DNA from: Meiothermus taiwanensis DSM 14542
GTDB taxonomy: Bacteria; Deinococcota; Deinococci; Deinococcales; Thermaceae
Assembly (NCBI GenBank): GCA_000482765.1
Contig: AXWR01000008.1
Span: 1 to 64,000 of the forward strand
Direction: 5' to 3'
DNA length: 64,000 bases
Made by a program: the position numbers and the translations under genes. Positions 52,419 to 60,024 of this stretch are shown in pieces (position 1 is the stretch's first letter; every line of letters begins with the position of its first letter). The notes under the pieces were generated by a model, which saw only the letters and a program-made list of their open reading frames with translations, did no database searches and was not told the DNA's origin.

Positions 52419-53423
52419 GTGAGACGACGACATACCGGCTTCAACGTTTTTGAGTCCCAGGAGCCGCCCGCCGAGTTTCTGATCTGGGCCTACGGCACGG
52501 TGCCCTTCCGCTGGGCCGACGGCAGGCAGATGGACTTCCTGTTCACCCCGGAGGACGCCCAGGAGGTCATCCGGCGGGTGCAGATGCCCGAGCTCCCCAT
52601 TGACTACGAGCACCGCAGCCAGTCACCGGTGGACAACGGGCCGGTTCCGGCAGCAGGGTGGTTCCAGCTCGAGGCCCGCCCCGACGGCCTGTGGGCCGTC
52701 AACGTGCGCTGGACCGAGACCGCGGCCAACCTGCTCAGGGCCGGGGAGTACCGCCACTGGTCGCCGGTCTTCTGGGACGAGGATGGGCACATCCGGCAAC
52801 TGGACATGATCGGGCTGACCAACCAGCCCGCCACCGTCAACCAGATGCCCCTGGTGGCATCGGCAGTAGGAGATTCCATGCGAGAAAAACTGATTCGAAT
52901 CCTCGGCCTGGCCGAAGACGCCAGCGAGGAGCAGATTGAGGCTGCCCTGGCCGAGCTGCAGAACCGGGCGGGGCAGCTCGAGCAGGCCCAGGCCCTGCTG
53001 GCCGAGGCGGGCATCCAGGCCCCCATCGGCAGCGATGAGGCCCACGGCCAGGCGATGGCCGCTGCCGCCAATGCCCTGCTGGCGGCCCGGGTAAGCGAGC
53101 TCGAGGCTGAGCTGGCCACCCTGCGCACCCAGGCCCTGGAGGGCGAGGCCGAGGCGGTGATCGAGGCCGCCCTCAGTGAAGGCCGCATCCACGCGGCCAG
53201 CCGCGAATACTGGCTGGATCGCTACCGCCAGAACCCCCGCGCGGTGCGGGCCCACCTGGCCAGCCTGCGGGCCGGGGCAGCCGTCCCCACCGGGCCCCTC
53301 CGGCCTCCGGCGGCCCCCAGCGACCCCCTCAGCGAGACCGAAAAAGCCATCATCGCCCAAACCGGCGTGAGCGTGGAGAAGTACCTGGCCACCAAGCGCC
53401 GTCTGGAGGAACAACATGCCTGA
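52419..53423 (+). CDS. Head maturation protease/scaffold (Mu gpI-like)
   Basis: The 334-residue protein belongs to the Mu-like prophage I protein family: ELPIDYEHRSQSP (about 65-77, with a likely catalytic region), GPVPAAGWFQLE, GEYRHWSPVFW and IGLTNQPATVNQMPLVAS. The C-terminal half is a helical scaffold with coiled-coil. It cleaves scaffold and capsid during prohead maturation in Mu. GTG start with GAGGAGG upstream. An internal in-frame start gives a separate scaffold. Confidence 0.9.
   Translation: MRRRHTGFNVFESQEPPAEFLIWAYGTVPFRWADGRQMDFLFTPEDAQEVIRRVQMPELPIDYEHRSQSPVDNGPVPAAGWFQLEARPDGLWAVNVRWTETAANLLRAGEYRHWSPVFWDEDGHIRQLDMIGLTNQPATVNQMPLVASAVGDSMREKLIRILGLAEDASEEQIEAALAELQNRAGQLEQAQALLAEAGIQAPIGSDEAHGQAMAAAANALLAARVSELEAELATLRTQALEGEAEAVIEAALSEGRIHAASREYWLDRYRQNPRAVRAHLASLRAGAAVPTGPLRPPAAPSDPLSETEKAIIAQTGVSVEKYLATKRRLEEQHA
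52878..53423 (+). CDS. Nested scaffold protein (Mu gpZ-like) from internal start
   Basis: In phage Mu the scaffold Z is made from an internal start within the I gene. Here an in-frame ATG at codon 154 is preceded by AGGAGA 4 bases upstream and begins MREKLIRILGLAEDASEEQI, right where the protease domain ends. The 181-residue product would be the helical scaffold alone. Predicted from sequence and the Mu precedent, not shown. Confidence 0.65.
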   Translation: MREKLIRILGLAEDASEEQIEAALAELQNRAGQLEQAQALLAEAGIQAPIGSDEAHGQAMAAAANALLAARVSELEAELATLRTQALEGEAEAVIEAALSEGRIHAASREYWLDRYRQNPRAVRAHLASLRAGAAVPTGPLRPPAAPSDPLSETEKAIIAQTGVSVEKYLATKRRLEEQHA

Positions 53424-53826
53424 ACGCAACACCCCACAGCAGGGCCTGGGGCCCATCCTCGAGTACTTTGACCTGCCCCTCGAGGCCAACACCACCATCG
53501 AGGCCGGCAACCTGGTGGTGCTCAACGCCGCCGGCTACGCCGTGCATGGCAGCACCGCCACCAACCTGCGGGCCGTGGGCCGCGCCGAGCAAACCGTGAA
53601 CAACCAGGGCGGCGCCCAGGGCGCCAAGCGGGTGCGGGTGAGCCGGGGCGTGTTCAAGTGGCAGAACTCGACCGCCGCCGACCAGATCACCCAGGCCGAC
53701 CTGCTCAACGACTGCTTCATCGTCAACTCCACCACCGTGGCCCGAACCAACGGCTCCAACACCCGCAGCCGCGCCGGCAAGGTGGTCGGCGTGGAATCCG
53801 ACGGGGTCTGGGTGGAAACCTACTAA
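53416..53826 (+). CDS. Putative head decoration protein, 136 aa
   Basis: Beta-rich and located directly before the major capsid gene, as decoration proteins (DUF2190 type) in Mu-like phages. Segments LPLEANTTIEAGNLVVLNAAGYAVHG and SRAGKVVGVESDGVWV show the repeating strands of such barrels. Overlaps the I gene by 8 bases. Confidence 0.65.
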   Translation: MPERNTPQQGLGPILEYFDLPLEANTTIEAGNLVVLNAAGYAVHGSTATNLRAVGRAEQTVNNQGGAQGAKRVRVSRGVFKWQNSTAADQITQADLLNDCFIVNSTTVARTNGSNTRSRAGKVVGVESDGVWVETY

Positions 53827-53838
53827 AGCGAGGGAACC

Positions 53839-54738
53839 ATGCGAATCACCACCGCTGCACTGCAAGCCCTGCGGGTGAGCTTCGAGACCCGCTACAACGA
53901 GGCCTACCAGGCCGCCCAGCCCCTGTGGAACCGCGTCGCCACCGAGGTGCCCAGCACCACCAAGGAGAACACCTACGGCTGGCTCCTCAAGATGCTGAAG
54001 ATGCGGGAATGGCTGGGCGAGCGGGTCTTCCAGAACCTGGCCGAAGCCTCCTACACCATCCAGAACCGCAACTTCGAGGCCACCGTCGCGGTAGACCGCA
54101 ACGACATCCAGGACGACAACCTGGGCATCTACAACATGCAGTTCGACCAGATGGGCCAGGCCGCCCGGATGTACCCGGATGACTTGGTGTTCAGCCTTTT
54201 GCTGAACGGGCAGTCGAACCTGTGCTTTGACGGCCAAAACTTCTTCGACACCGACCACCCGGTCTCCACGGTAGACAGCAGCCTGGGGGTATATGCCAAC
54301 TACGCCACCAGCCGCCCCCTCACCACCGCCAACTACGAGGCCACCCGGGCCGAGATGATGGCCTTCCGGGGGGACGACGGCCAGCCGCTGGAGGTGATGC
54401 CCAACCTGCTGGTGGTGCCGCCCCAGCTCGAGGGCACCGCCCGCCGCATCCTCAACGCCGACTTTGTGGCCGGCGGGGATACCAACATCTGGAAGGGCAG
54501 CGCCGACCTCTTGGTGGTGCCCAAGCTGGCCAGCCAGCCCACCGCCTGGTATTTGCTCGATGTCAGCCGCCCCATCCGGCCCTTCGTGTTCCAGAACCGC
54601 CAGAACCCCGAGTTCGTCAGCAAGGACGACCCCACCGACGACAACGTCTTCATGCGCCGCCAGTTCGTCTACGGGGTGGATGCCCGGGGCAACGCGGGCT
54701 ACAGCCTGCCCTTCCTGGCGTACAAGTGCGTCGGCTAA
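53839..54738 (+). CDS. Major capsid protein (Mu gpT-like)
   Basis: HK97-fold major head subunit of 299 residues. Matches the Mu-like gpT family: LRVSFETRYNEAYQAA, EVPSTTKENTYGWLLKM, LGERVFQNLAEASYTIQNRNFE, VDRNDIQDDNLGIY and NFFDTDHPV. Position after the protease and decoration genes agrees with Mu. Length is close to that of the Mu protein (about 305). Confidence 0.95.
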   Translation: MRITTAALQALRVSFETRYNEAYQAAQPLWNRVATEVPSTTKENTYGWLLKMLKMREWLGERVFQNLAEASYTIQNRNFEATVAVDRNDIQDDNLGIYNMQFDQMGQAARMYPDDLVFSLLLNGQSNLCFDGQNFFDTDHPVSTVDSSLGVYANYATSRPLTTANYEATRAEMMAFRGDDGQPLEVMPNLLVVPPQLEGTARRILNADFVAGGDTNIWKGSADLLVVPKLASQPTAWYLLDVSRPIRPFVFQNRQNPEFVSKDDPTDDNVFMRRQFVYGVDARGNAGYSLPFLAYKCVG

Positions 54739-54749
54739 GGAGGCGCACC

Positions 54750-54947
54750 ATGACCCAGTACCGCGTCAAAGTCTCCACCCCCCAGCCGAAGGGCCGCTGG
54801 CGGATTGCCCGGCAGTGGTGGCCGGAGCCGCAGGAGGCCCTGGTCTCGCCCGAGGAGCTGGAGCGCCTGCAGGCCGACCCCTTGCTCCTTGTGGAGGTGC
54901 TGGAGGAGGTTGAGGCCGACCCGCCCAAGAAGGCTCGAGGCAAATAA
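54750..54947 (+). CDS. HI1506/gp35-like small protein, 65 aa
   Basis: A short protein with RRAR-like basic start and SPEELERLQADPLLLVEVLEEVEAD, a pattern seen in the small gene that follows the Mu-type capsid gene (gp35 or HI1506 related). AGGAGG is close before the ATG. Ends in a TAATG overlap with the next gene. Role unknown. Confidence 0.65.
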   Translation: MTQYRVKVSTPQPKGRWRIARQWWPEPQEALVSPEELERLQADPLLLVEVLEEVEADPPKKARGK

Positions 54948-55417
54948 TGCCCTACCTCACGCTGGACGAGCTCAAAACCCGCAAGCGGGAAGACGCCATG
55001 CTCTACGCCCTCGACCCGGAAAACGTGGGCGAGTGGACGGTGCTGGCCGAGGAGCGGGCCGAGGCGGCCATCCAGGACGCCGCCGACACCATCGACAGCT
55101 TCGTGAGCCAGCGCTACACCCTGCCGCTGCCGCCGGTGCGGGCGCTCAAGCGCATCAACGCCGACATCGCCTTCTACCTGATTCTGGCCCGCCGGGGCTT
55201 CCAGGAGGGCACCGCCGACGATGTGGTGGTGCGCGACTACGAGGAGGCCCTTAAGTGGCTGCGGCTGGTGGCCGAGGGCAAGGCCCAGATTCCCGCCGAC
55301 GACGGCCAGCCCATCCCCCCCGGGGGCGCCCAGGGCGGGGTGGTGCCGTCCGAGGCCAAGCCGGAGATCGAATCCGCGGGCCGGGTATTTGGCCGAGACA
55401 AACTCAAGGGCTGGTAG
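54947..55417 (+). CDS. Mu gp36-like head-tail connector (DUF1320)
   Basis: 156 residues with the DUF1320 pattern: YLTLDELKTRKREDAMLYAL, AAIQDAADTIDSFVSQRYTLPL, LKRINADIAFYLILARR. The family is thought to form the head completion or adaptor ring under the portal. Coupled to its upstream gene by TAATG. Confidence 0.85.
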   Translation: MPYLTLDELKTRKREDAMLYALDPENVGEWTVLAEERAEAAIQDAADTIDSFVSQRYTLPLPPVRALKRINADIAFYLILARRGFQEGTADDVVVRDYEEALKWLRLVAEGKAQIPADDGQPIPPGGAQGGVVPSEAKPEIESAGRVFGRDKLKGW

Positions 55418-55545
55418 CCCGGCTGCCGTGACCATTGCGGCCAAATCCCGCCCGTGACCCCGGCCCCCTACCCCGAATAGGGAGCAGGGTCTACCCCCGC
55501 CTCAAAAACGGTTTTAGAGGCAAGGAGTGAAAACAATCACAAACT

Positions 55546-56088
55546 ATGAGCAAGGTTGCCCAGATTGCCCTCCAGGCCGTGCGGCGGGAGCTGCCCGGCT
55601 TCCCCACCAGCGCGGGCTGGTGCGTGGCGTTCGCCTTTGAGGCCATCGCCCGGGCCTACCAGACCAACCGCTGGCTGCTCTACAGCCGCCTCCTGGACTC
55701 GGTGCGGGCCGACCCCGACCGCAGCCGCTGGGCGGTGGCGGTGGAGCGGGCCATAGACCGGCTCGACTGGGATGTGTCCGCCGTGGATCGAGACCCGGCC
55801 AAAACCGCCGACCGGGCGGCCCTCCTCAAAATCATCAAGCCCGGCGACCTGCTATTCAGCAGCGCGCCCTTCGACGAGGCGCCCCGCTCTTCCCGCACCG
55901 CCCCAGACCGCGAGGGGCACATCGGCATATACCTGGGCGAGGTGGAAGGGGTGCCCAGCGTGGCGGAAAACACCCGCGCCGAGCGGGGCCGCTGGTGGGG
56001 GCGCAAAACCGCCCTCCGGCTCACCCCGCTGCAGCAGTGGGACGCCGTCACGACCCTGGGCCGGATTCCGGCCCGGTGGAAGCCGTGA
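55546..56088 (+). CDS. Putative cysteine peptidase or amidase (CHAP/NlpC-like)
   Basis: A 180-residue protein with a probable Cys/His pair: SAGWCVAFAFEAIARA (Cys26-27 region), KPGDLLFSS (about 97-105), GHIGIYLGEVEGVPSVAENT (about 125-144, His and Asn). This order is that of CHAP/NlpC-type peptidoglycan hydrolases, so it may be the endolysin or a virion lysin. Its position within the connector genes is unusual for an endolysin. A 128-base gap precedes it. Overlaps the next gene by GTGA. Confidence 0.6.
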   Translation: MSKVAQIALQAVRRELPGFPTSAGWCVAFAFEAIARAYQTNRWLLYSRLLDSVRADPDRSRWAVAVERAIDRLDWDVSAVDRDPAKTADRAALLKIIKPGDLLFSSAPFDEAPRSSRTAPDREGHIGIYLGEVEGVPSVAENTRAERGRWWGRKTALRLTPLQQWDAVTTLGRIPARWKP

Positions 56089-56588
56089 GCGTCACCGGCT
56101 CCTTCCGCAAGCTGGATCGGCTGATCCGCTTCGCCGACAGGCTGCGCCAGCCCCAGTTCGCGGCGGGATTGGTGAAGAACCTGGGCCAGGCCGCGCTGAA
56201 CCAGATTGACGAGTCCTTCGCGGGCCAGAAAGACCCCTGGGATCGGCCCTGGAAGCCCAGCGCCCGGGCCGAGGCCACCGGCGGCCAGACCCTGCGCAAA
56301 TCCGCCCGGCTGCAGCGCTCCATGACCTCACAGTCGGCCCTCAAGACCGACCCCCAGGGCTTCGAGATTGGCACCAACGTGCGCTATGCGGCCACCCACC
56401 AGTACGGCGCCACCATCACCCCCAAGCGCAAGCAAACCCTGCGCTTCCGGGTGGGCAAGGACTGGGTGCAGGCCCGGCGGGTGGAGATTCCGGCCCGCCC
56501 TTTCATCCCAGAGCCCGAGCTTTCGCCCCGCTGGGAGCAGGCGCTGGAGGAGGCGGCCCGGGCCTACCTGGAAAAGGAGATTCGATGA
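56085..56588 (+). CDS. Virion morphogenesis / tail completion protein (Mu gpG, P2 S family)
   Basis: 167 residues. Family motifs: NQIDESFAGQKDPWDRPWKPS, LRKSARLQRSMTS, FEIGTNVRYAATHQYGATI and RPFIPEP near the C-terminus. This group helps assemble the head-tail joint. The GTG at 56085 overlapping the upstream TGA is the most economical start. In Mu the G gene lies beside F; here it has moved behind gp36. Confidence 0.87.
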   Translation: MSVTGSFRKLDRLIRFADRLRQPQFAAGLVKNLGQAALNQIDESFAGQKDPWDRPWKPSARAEATGGQTLRKSARLQRSMTSQSALKTDPQGFEIGTNVRYAATHQYGATITPKRKQTLRFRVGKDWVQARRVEIPARPFIPEPELSPRWEQALEEAARAYLEKEIR

Positions 56589-56857
56589 ACCGAACCGAAC
56601 TGATCGAGCACATCCACGCGCAGACCGGCCTGAGCAAGAAGCAGGCCCAGGCGGCCCTGAAGGCTGCCCTGACGGCCATCGAATACGCCCTGGCGGACGG
56701 CAAGGAGGTGCAGCTCACCGGCTTTGGCACCTTCGTGACCGCCCGCCGTGCGGCCCGCAAGGGCACCCGGCCCGGCAGCGGGGAGGCGATTCAGATCCCC
56801 GCCAAGACGGTGGTGCGCTTCCGTCCCGGCAAATACCTGCGGGAGGCGGTGAGCTAG
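56585..56857 (+). CDS. HU-family histone-like DNA-binding protein, phage encoded
   Basis: 90 residues, almost complete HU consensus: MNRTELIEHIHAQTGLSKKQA, FGTFVTARRAARKGTRPGSGE with the DNA-bending beta arm, and IPAKTVVRFRPGKYLREAV. HU/IHF bend and compact DNA; Mu transposition needs host HU. The arm keeps its basic residues and a Pro at the tip (RPGSG). It overlaps the G-like gene by ATGA, so it is a stable part of the late operon. Confidence 0.93.
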   Translation: MNRTELIEHIHAQTGLSKKQAQAALKAALTAIEYALADGKEVQLTGFGTFVTARRAARKGTRPGSGEAIQIPAKTVVRFRPGKYLREAVS

Positions 56858-56858
56858 G

Positions 56859-57359
56859 TTGACCCAGGCCCTGTTCGAGCGGCTCAAGGCCGAGCTGCCC
56901 CGGCAGGTGAAGCTCGAGCTGGGTCCCGAGGCCCTGAACCAGCTCGAGGCCCCCCTCAAGCTGGTGCTGGTGCCGGGCCAGGACACCTTCACCGCGCCGG
57001 ATGGCCGGGCTATCTCGAGCGAGGCCCTGGCCCAGGAGCCACCCCCCGAGCCCAAACCCAAACCCCCCTACACCCGGCTGGCCGGCTATACCCTGCACAT
57101 CTGGGGCAAGGACTACGCCACCGTGGAGGGCATCCTTTCCGACTGCGTGGCGGCGCTGCGGCGCATCTGCGGAAGCGCCCTGGAGCTCTTCCCCAGCGGC
57201 TGGGACGAGGACGAGACCGGCCAGGCGGCGGCCCTGCCCGCCGACAAGCGCCGCTATCAGCTCCGCTTCCGGGTGTTCCTGGAGGTGGGGGCGGCAGAGC
57301 CGGGGGTGTATGTGAGGCTCGAGCGGGCCCTGCTCGACCAGACCGAGGTGCTCCCCTAG
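56859..57359 (+). CDS. Mu gp37-like tail terminator candidate, 166 aa
   Basis: TTG start right after the HU-like stop. The N-terminal half is variable; the second half (WGKDYATVEGILSDCVAALRRICG, then YQLRFRVFLEV) is an alpha/beta region like that of tail terminator or gp37 proteins that lie before the sheath gene. Position is the main evidence. Confidence 0.6.
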   Translation: MTQALFERLKAELPRQVKLELGPEALNQLEAPLKLVLVPGQDTFTAPDGRAISSEALAQEPPPEPKPKPPYTRLAGYTLHIWGKDYATVEGILSDCVAALRRICGSALELFPSGWDEDETGQAAALPADKRRYQLRFRVFLEVGAAEPGVYVRLERALLDQTEVLP

Positions 57360-57369
57360 GAGGAAACAC

Positions 57370-57570
57370 ATGGCGAAAAACGACACGACTGCGGAACTCC
57401 GCAAACTGCAAACCGTAGAGGAGCTGGCCGCCGAAGCCGGCACCCCGGACTGGCTGCTGGCGGCAGCCCGGGCCAAGCACCGCTGGGTGGTGGGCCAGGA
57501 GCTGACCAAGGCGGCCTTTGAGCGGGGTATTGCCGAGGCGGCGAATGAGCCCATCGGAGGTGCGCGATGA
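57370..57570 (+). CDS. Small protein before tail sheath, 66 aa
   Basis: In the place of Mu gp38. Helical with a TPDWLLAAARAKHRWVVGQELTKAAFE stretch, reminiscent of small proteins before DUF2586-type sheath genes. AGGAGG 7 bases before the ATG. Overlaps the sheath start by ATGA. Confidence 0.65.
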   Translation: MAKNDTTAELRKLQTVEELAAEAGTPDWLLAAARAKHRWVVGQELTKAAFERGIAEAANEPIGGAR

Positions 57571-58994
57571 CCGGCCTGCCCCGGGTAGAGGTCAAACCCC
57601 AGGACTTTGGCATCGGCTCGGTGCCGGGTAGCGGGGAGGGAGTACACGTCAAAATTGGGGTGGCCACGGTATTGGCCCCAAATACCCTGGTGACCGTGAC
57701 CAGCCCCCAGGGCGCCAAGGAACAGGTGGGTGGCAAGCTGGCCGAGGCCGCCGCCCTGGCCTTTGGCGAGGGCACCCAGGCGGTGATCTGCCTGGCTGCC
57801 AATCCCAGCGTGGCCGGGGTCGCCGGGGCCGTCACCAAGACCGGCACCGGCACCGCCACGCTGACCCTGACCGGCAGCACCCCCCGCGACGATTACAAGC
57901 TCCGGGTGCGCATCACGCGGGCGGCGGCCAACCTCGCAGCGGCCCAGGCCGCTTTCGAATACAGCCTGGATGACGGCAACACCTACAGCCCGGAGACCGC
58001 CGTGCCGGTCTCGGGGGTCTACATCATCCCGGACACCGGCCTGACCCTGACCTGGACCGACGGCACCTTCGTGGTGGGGGATACCTACACCGCCACCTGC
58101 ACCGCCCCCGGCTACACCCTGACCGACCTGATCAACGCCCTGAACGTGCTGTTTGCCCGCACCGAGCTGTCGTATCGGTTCATCCACGTGGTGGGGGCGG
58201 CCACCCCCACGGTGGCCGCGGGCGTCAACACCGCCCTGGAAACCCGGGCCAACGACGCCAACAACCCCCGCTTCATTCACGCGATTCTGGACACCGCCGA
58301 CGACACCGACGCCAACCTGATTGCTGCGTTTGCCAGCTTCACCAGCGTGCGGGTGGGGGCCGGGGGGCGCTACGCGGATGTGGTCAGCCCCATCACCGGC
58401 CTGGTGATGAAGCGGCCCTCGGCCTGGGTCATTGCGGGCCGCTACAGCGGGCGACCGGTGGAGGAGCACCCAGGGCGCTACGCCTCTGGGGCGCTCAAAA
58501 CGGTGGCCAAGCTGCACGGGGACGAATCGGTCACCCCGGCGCTGGACGCGGCTCGCTTCGCCACCTTGCGCACCATCCAGGGCGGCTTCTACATCACCCG
58601 GGGCCGGCTGTTCGCCCCGCCCGGCAGCGACTACGAGCAGGTGCAGCTCCGCGAGGTGATGGACGTGGCCTGCGAGACGGCCTACCGGGCCTGGCTGCGC
58701 TGGCTCAACGAGCAGATCCAGGTCTCGGCCCAGACCGGGCGGATCCTGGAGCGGGAGGCCCTGCGCATCGAGGCCTACGTGCAGGGGCTGGTTCGCACTG
58801 CCTTGCGCGGCAAGGTCTCGATTGACGAGACCACCGACCAGCCGGCGGTATATGTGCGCATTGACCGGGCCGAAAACATCCTCAGCACCAAGACCATCCC
58901 CTACGACATCAGCATCGTCCCGCTGGGCTACGCCGAGCGGATCACCGGCAAGGTGCGGTTCTTCAACCCGCAACTGCAGCCGGTAGCGGCCTAG
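57567..58994 (+). CDS. Contractile tail sheath protein (Mu gpL-like)
   Basis: 475 residues. N-terminal PRVEVKPQDFGIGSVPGSGEGVHVKIGVA, a middle beta insertion (TGTGTATLTLTGS...), an alpha/beta core with RFIHAILDTADDTDANLIAAF and RPSAWVIAGRYSGRPVEEHPG, and the C-terminal VYVRIDRAENILSTKTIPYD arm that meshes sheath subunits. Indicates a myovirus-type tail. Confidence 0.87.
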   Translation: MTGLPRVEVKPQDFGIGSVPGSGEGVHVKIGVATVLAPNTLVTVTSPQGAKEQVGGKLAEAAALAFGEGTQAVICLAANPSVAGVAGAVTKTGTGTATLTLTGSTPRDDYKLRVRITRAAANLAAAQAAFEYSLDDGNTYSPETAVPVSGVYIIPDTGLTLTWTDGTFVVGDTYTATCTAPGYTLTDLINALNVLFARTELSYRFIHVVGAATPTVAAGVNTALETRANDANNPRFIHAILDTADDTDANLIAAFASFTSVRVGAGGRYADVVSPITGLVMKRPSAWVIAGRYSGRPVEEHPGRYASGALKTVAKLHGDESVTPALDAARFATLRTIQGGFYITRGRLFAPPGSDYEQVQLREVMDVACETAYRAWLRWLNEQIQVSAQTGRILEREALRIEAYVQGLVRTALRGKVSIDETTDQPAVYVRIDRAENILSTKTIPYDISIVPLGYAERITGKVRFFNPQLQPVAA

Positions 58995-59004
58995 GAGGTG
59001 GCGC

Positions 59005-59436
59005 GTGGCGATTACCGTACGCAACGGCAAGGTCTACGACAACTCCAGCATCCAGCTCGACCTGGACGGGGAGCGCATCCCGGTGAACGTCGAGCTGGAA
59101 TACAACACCGGCGAGGTTTCGGAGGAGTACATCTACGCCGGGGGCAAGCCGGTGGGCCGCACCCCCGGCCAGATGGCCCCGGCGGATGTGACCATCAAGA
59201 TGCCGGTGGATCAGTGGCACCAGTTCCGCGCCAAGTTGGGGGCCAAGTACAAGCGCAAATCCTTCAACGCGGTGGTCACCTTCGTGGACGCCGAGGAGAA
59301 CGTCATTATCGACAAGCTCAACGACCTGCGCATCCTGAACGACGCCCTCTCGGCCACCCCGGGCGCGGAGGCCCTAATGGCCGAGCTGACCTGCAAGGCG
59401 CTGGACGTGGTGCCCGGCGACCTGGCCACTTTCTGA
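59005..59436 (+). CDS. Tail tube protein (Mu gpM-like)
   Basis: 143 residues, beta-rich with a central helix: RIPVNVELEYNTGEVSEEYIYAGG, ADVTIKMPVDQWHQFRAKLG, RILNDALSATPGAEALMAELTCKALDV. It lies directly behind the sheath gene as the tube does in contractile phages. GTG start with GGAGGTG just upstream. Confidence 0.8.
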   Translation: MAITVRNGKVYDNSSIQLDLDGERIPVNVELEYNTGEVSEEYIYAGGKPVGRTPGQMAPADVTIKMPVDQWHQFRAKLGAKYKRKSFNAVVTFVDAEENVIIDKLNDLRILNDALSATPGAEALMAELTCKALDVVPGDLATF

Positions 59437-59448
59437 TATTGCTTTGAG

Positions 59449-59482
59449 CCGGCCCTGCCCCTGGCGGGGCCGGAACCTTTTT
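59449..59482 (+). terminator. Terminator-like hairpin between tube and chaperone genes
   Basis: An 11-base-pair stem (59449-59459 with 59463-59473, tip loop CCT, one G-U pair) is followed by AACCTTTTT. As transcription must continue into the tail genes, it probably acts as a partial terminator that lowers chaperone and tape measure mRNA relative to sheath and tube. Confidence 0.75.
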
Positions 59483-59492
59483 GAGGCATAAC

Positions 59493-59882
59493 ATGGGAAA
59501 GCCCGAAATTTTGACGGACGACCTCGAGGGCCTTTTGCCCCCCACCACCCTTGCCACGCTGATTGAATCGCACGGCGACCGCCTGTTTGCCCTGGTGCGC
59601 CAGGGCCGTGCGCTGGTTTTTCGTCCTCTATCCAAGGGCGAATACCGCCTCATGCGGGCCGACCTGGACAAGGCCGCCAGCGGGCAGAAGCTGGCCCTGG
59701 ATACCTACGCCATCGGCGAGAAATACGCCAAGGCGACCCTGGTATTCCCCGACAAAGCCGAGTTTGAGCAGATGTTGGAGGACTACCCCGGCCTGGCCGA
59801 CGTTATCAGCCAGGACTTGGCGGCCATCGCCCAGATGGCCGAGACGGAGTTTCTTCAAAAAATCCGCCGACTTGCTGAATGA
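59493..59882 (+). CDS. Tail assembly chaperone, short form (Mu gp41-like)
   Basis: 129 residues with LEGLLPPTTLATLIESHGDRLFALVRQ, RPLSKGEYRLMRADLDKA and a helical end EFLQKIRRLAE. Located between tube and tape measure, the standard place for the chaperone that is made in a short and a frameshifted long form. ATG at 59493 chosen over 59481 by distance to the hairpin. Confidence 0.8.
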   Translation: MGKPEILTDDLEGLLPPTTLATLIESHGDRLFALVRQGRALVFRPLSKGEYRLMRADLDKAASGQKLALDTYAIGEKYAKATLVFPDKAEFEQMLEDYPGLADVISQDLAAIAQMAETEFLQKIRRLAE

Positions 59883-60024
59883 GGCCCTGAAGCACCGCGA
59901 CCGGCCCCTGTTTGCGGGCCAGCTTTTGCTGGCCTACCGGCAGGGGCAGGACAGCCCTGAGGCCCTAGCCGGGGCTGCACTGGAGGCGGCGGTGCTCCTG
60001 AGCCACTTTGAGGAGAAACCATGA
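59493..60024 (+). CDS. Tail assembly chaperone, frameshifted long form
   Basis: The second cistron lies in the +1 (equal to -2) frame and continues KKSADLLNEALKHRDRPLFAGQ to 60024 without its own start or binding site. Both frames meet on C-A6-T at 59856-59863, where frame 0 reads CAA AAA ATC. A -2 slip of tRNA-Lys from 59859-59861 to 59857-59859, or a +1 slip to 59860-59862, re-pairs perfectly. Mu is known for a -2 shift at the matching gene pair. The long product has about 177 residues. Confidence 0.72.

Noticed and set aside
56715..59030. 771-codon open frame on the minus strand opposite the tail genes
   Set aside because: Antisense to well-supported sheath, HU and gp37-like genes. Its low-complexity Gly/His/Pro-rich sequence is typical of a shadow frame in high-GC DNA.
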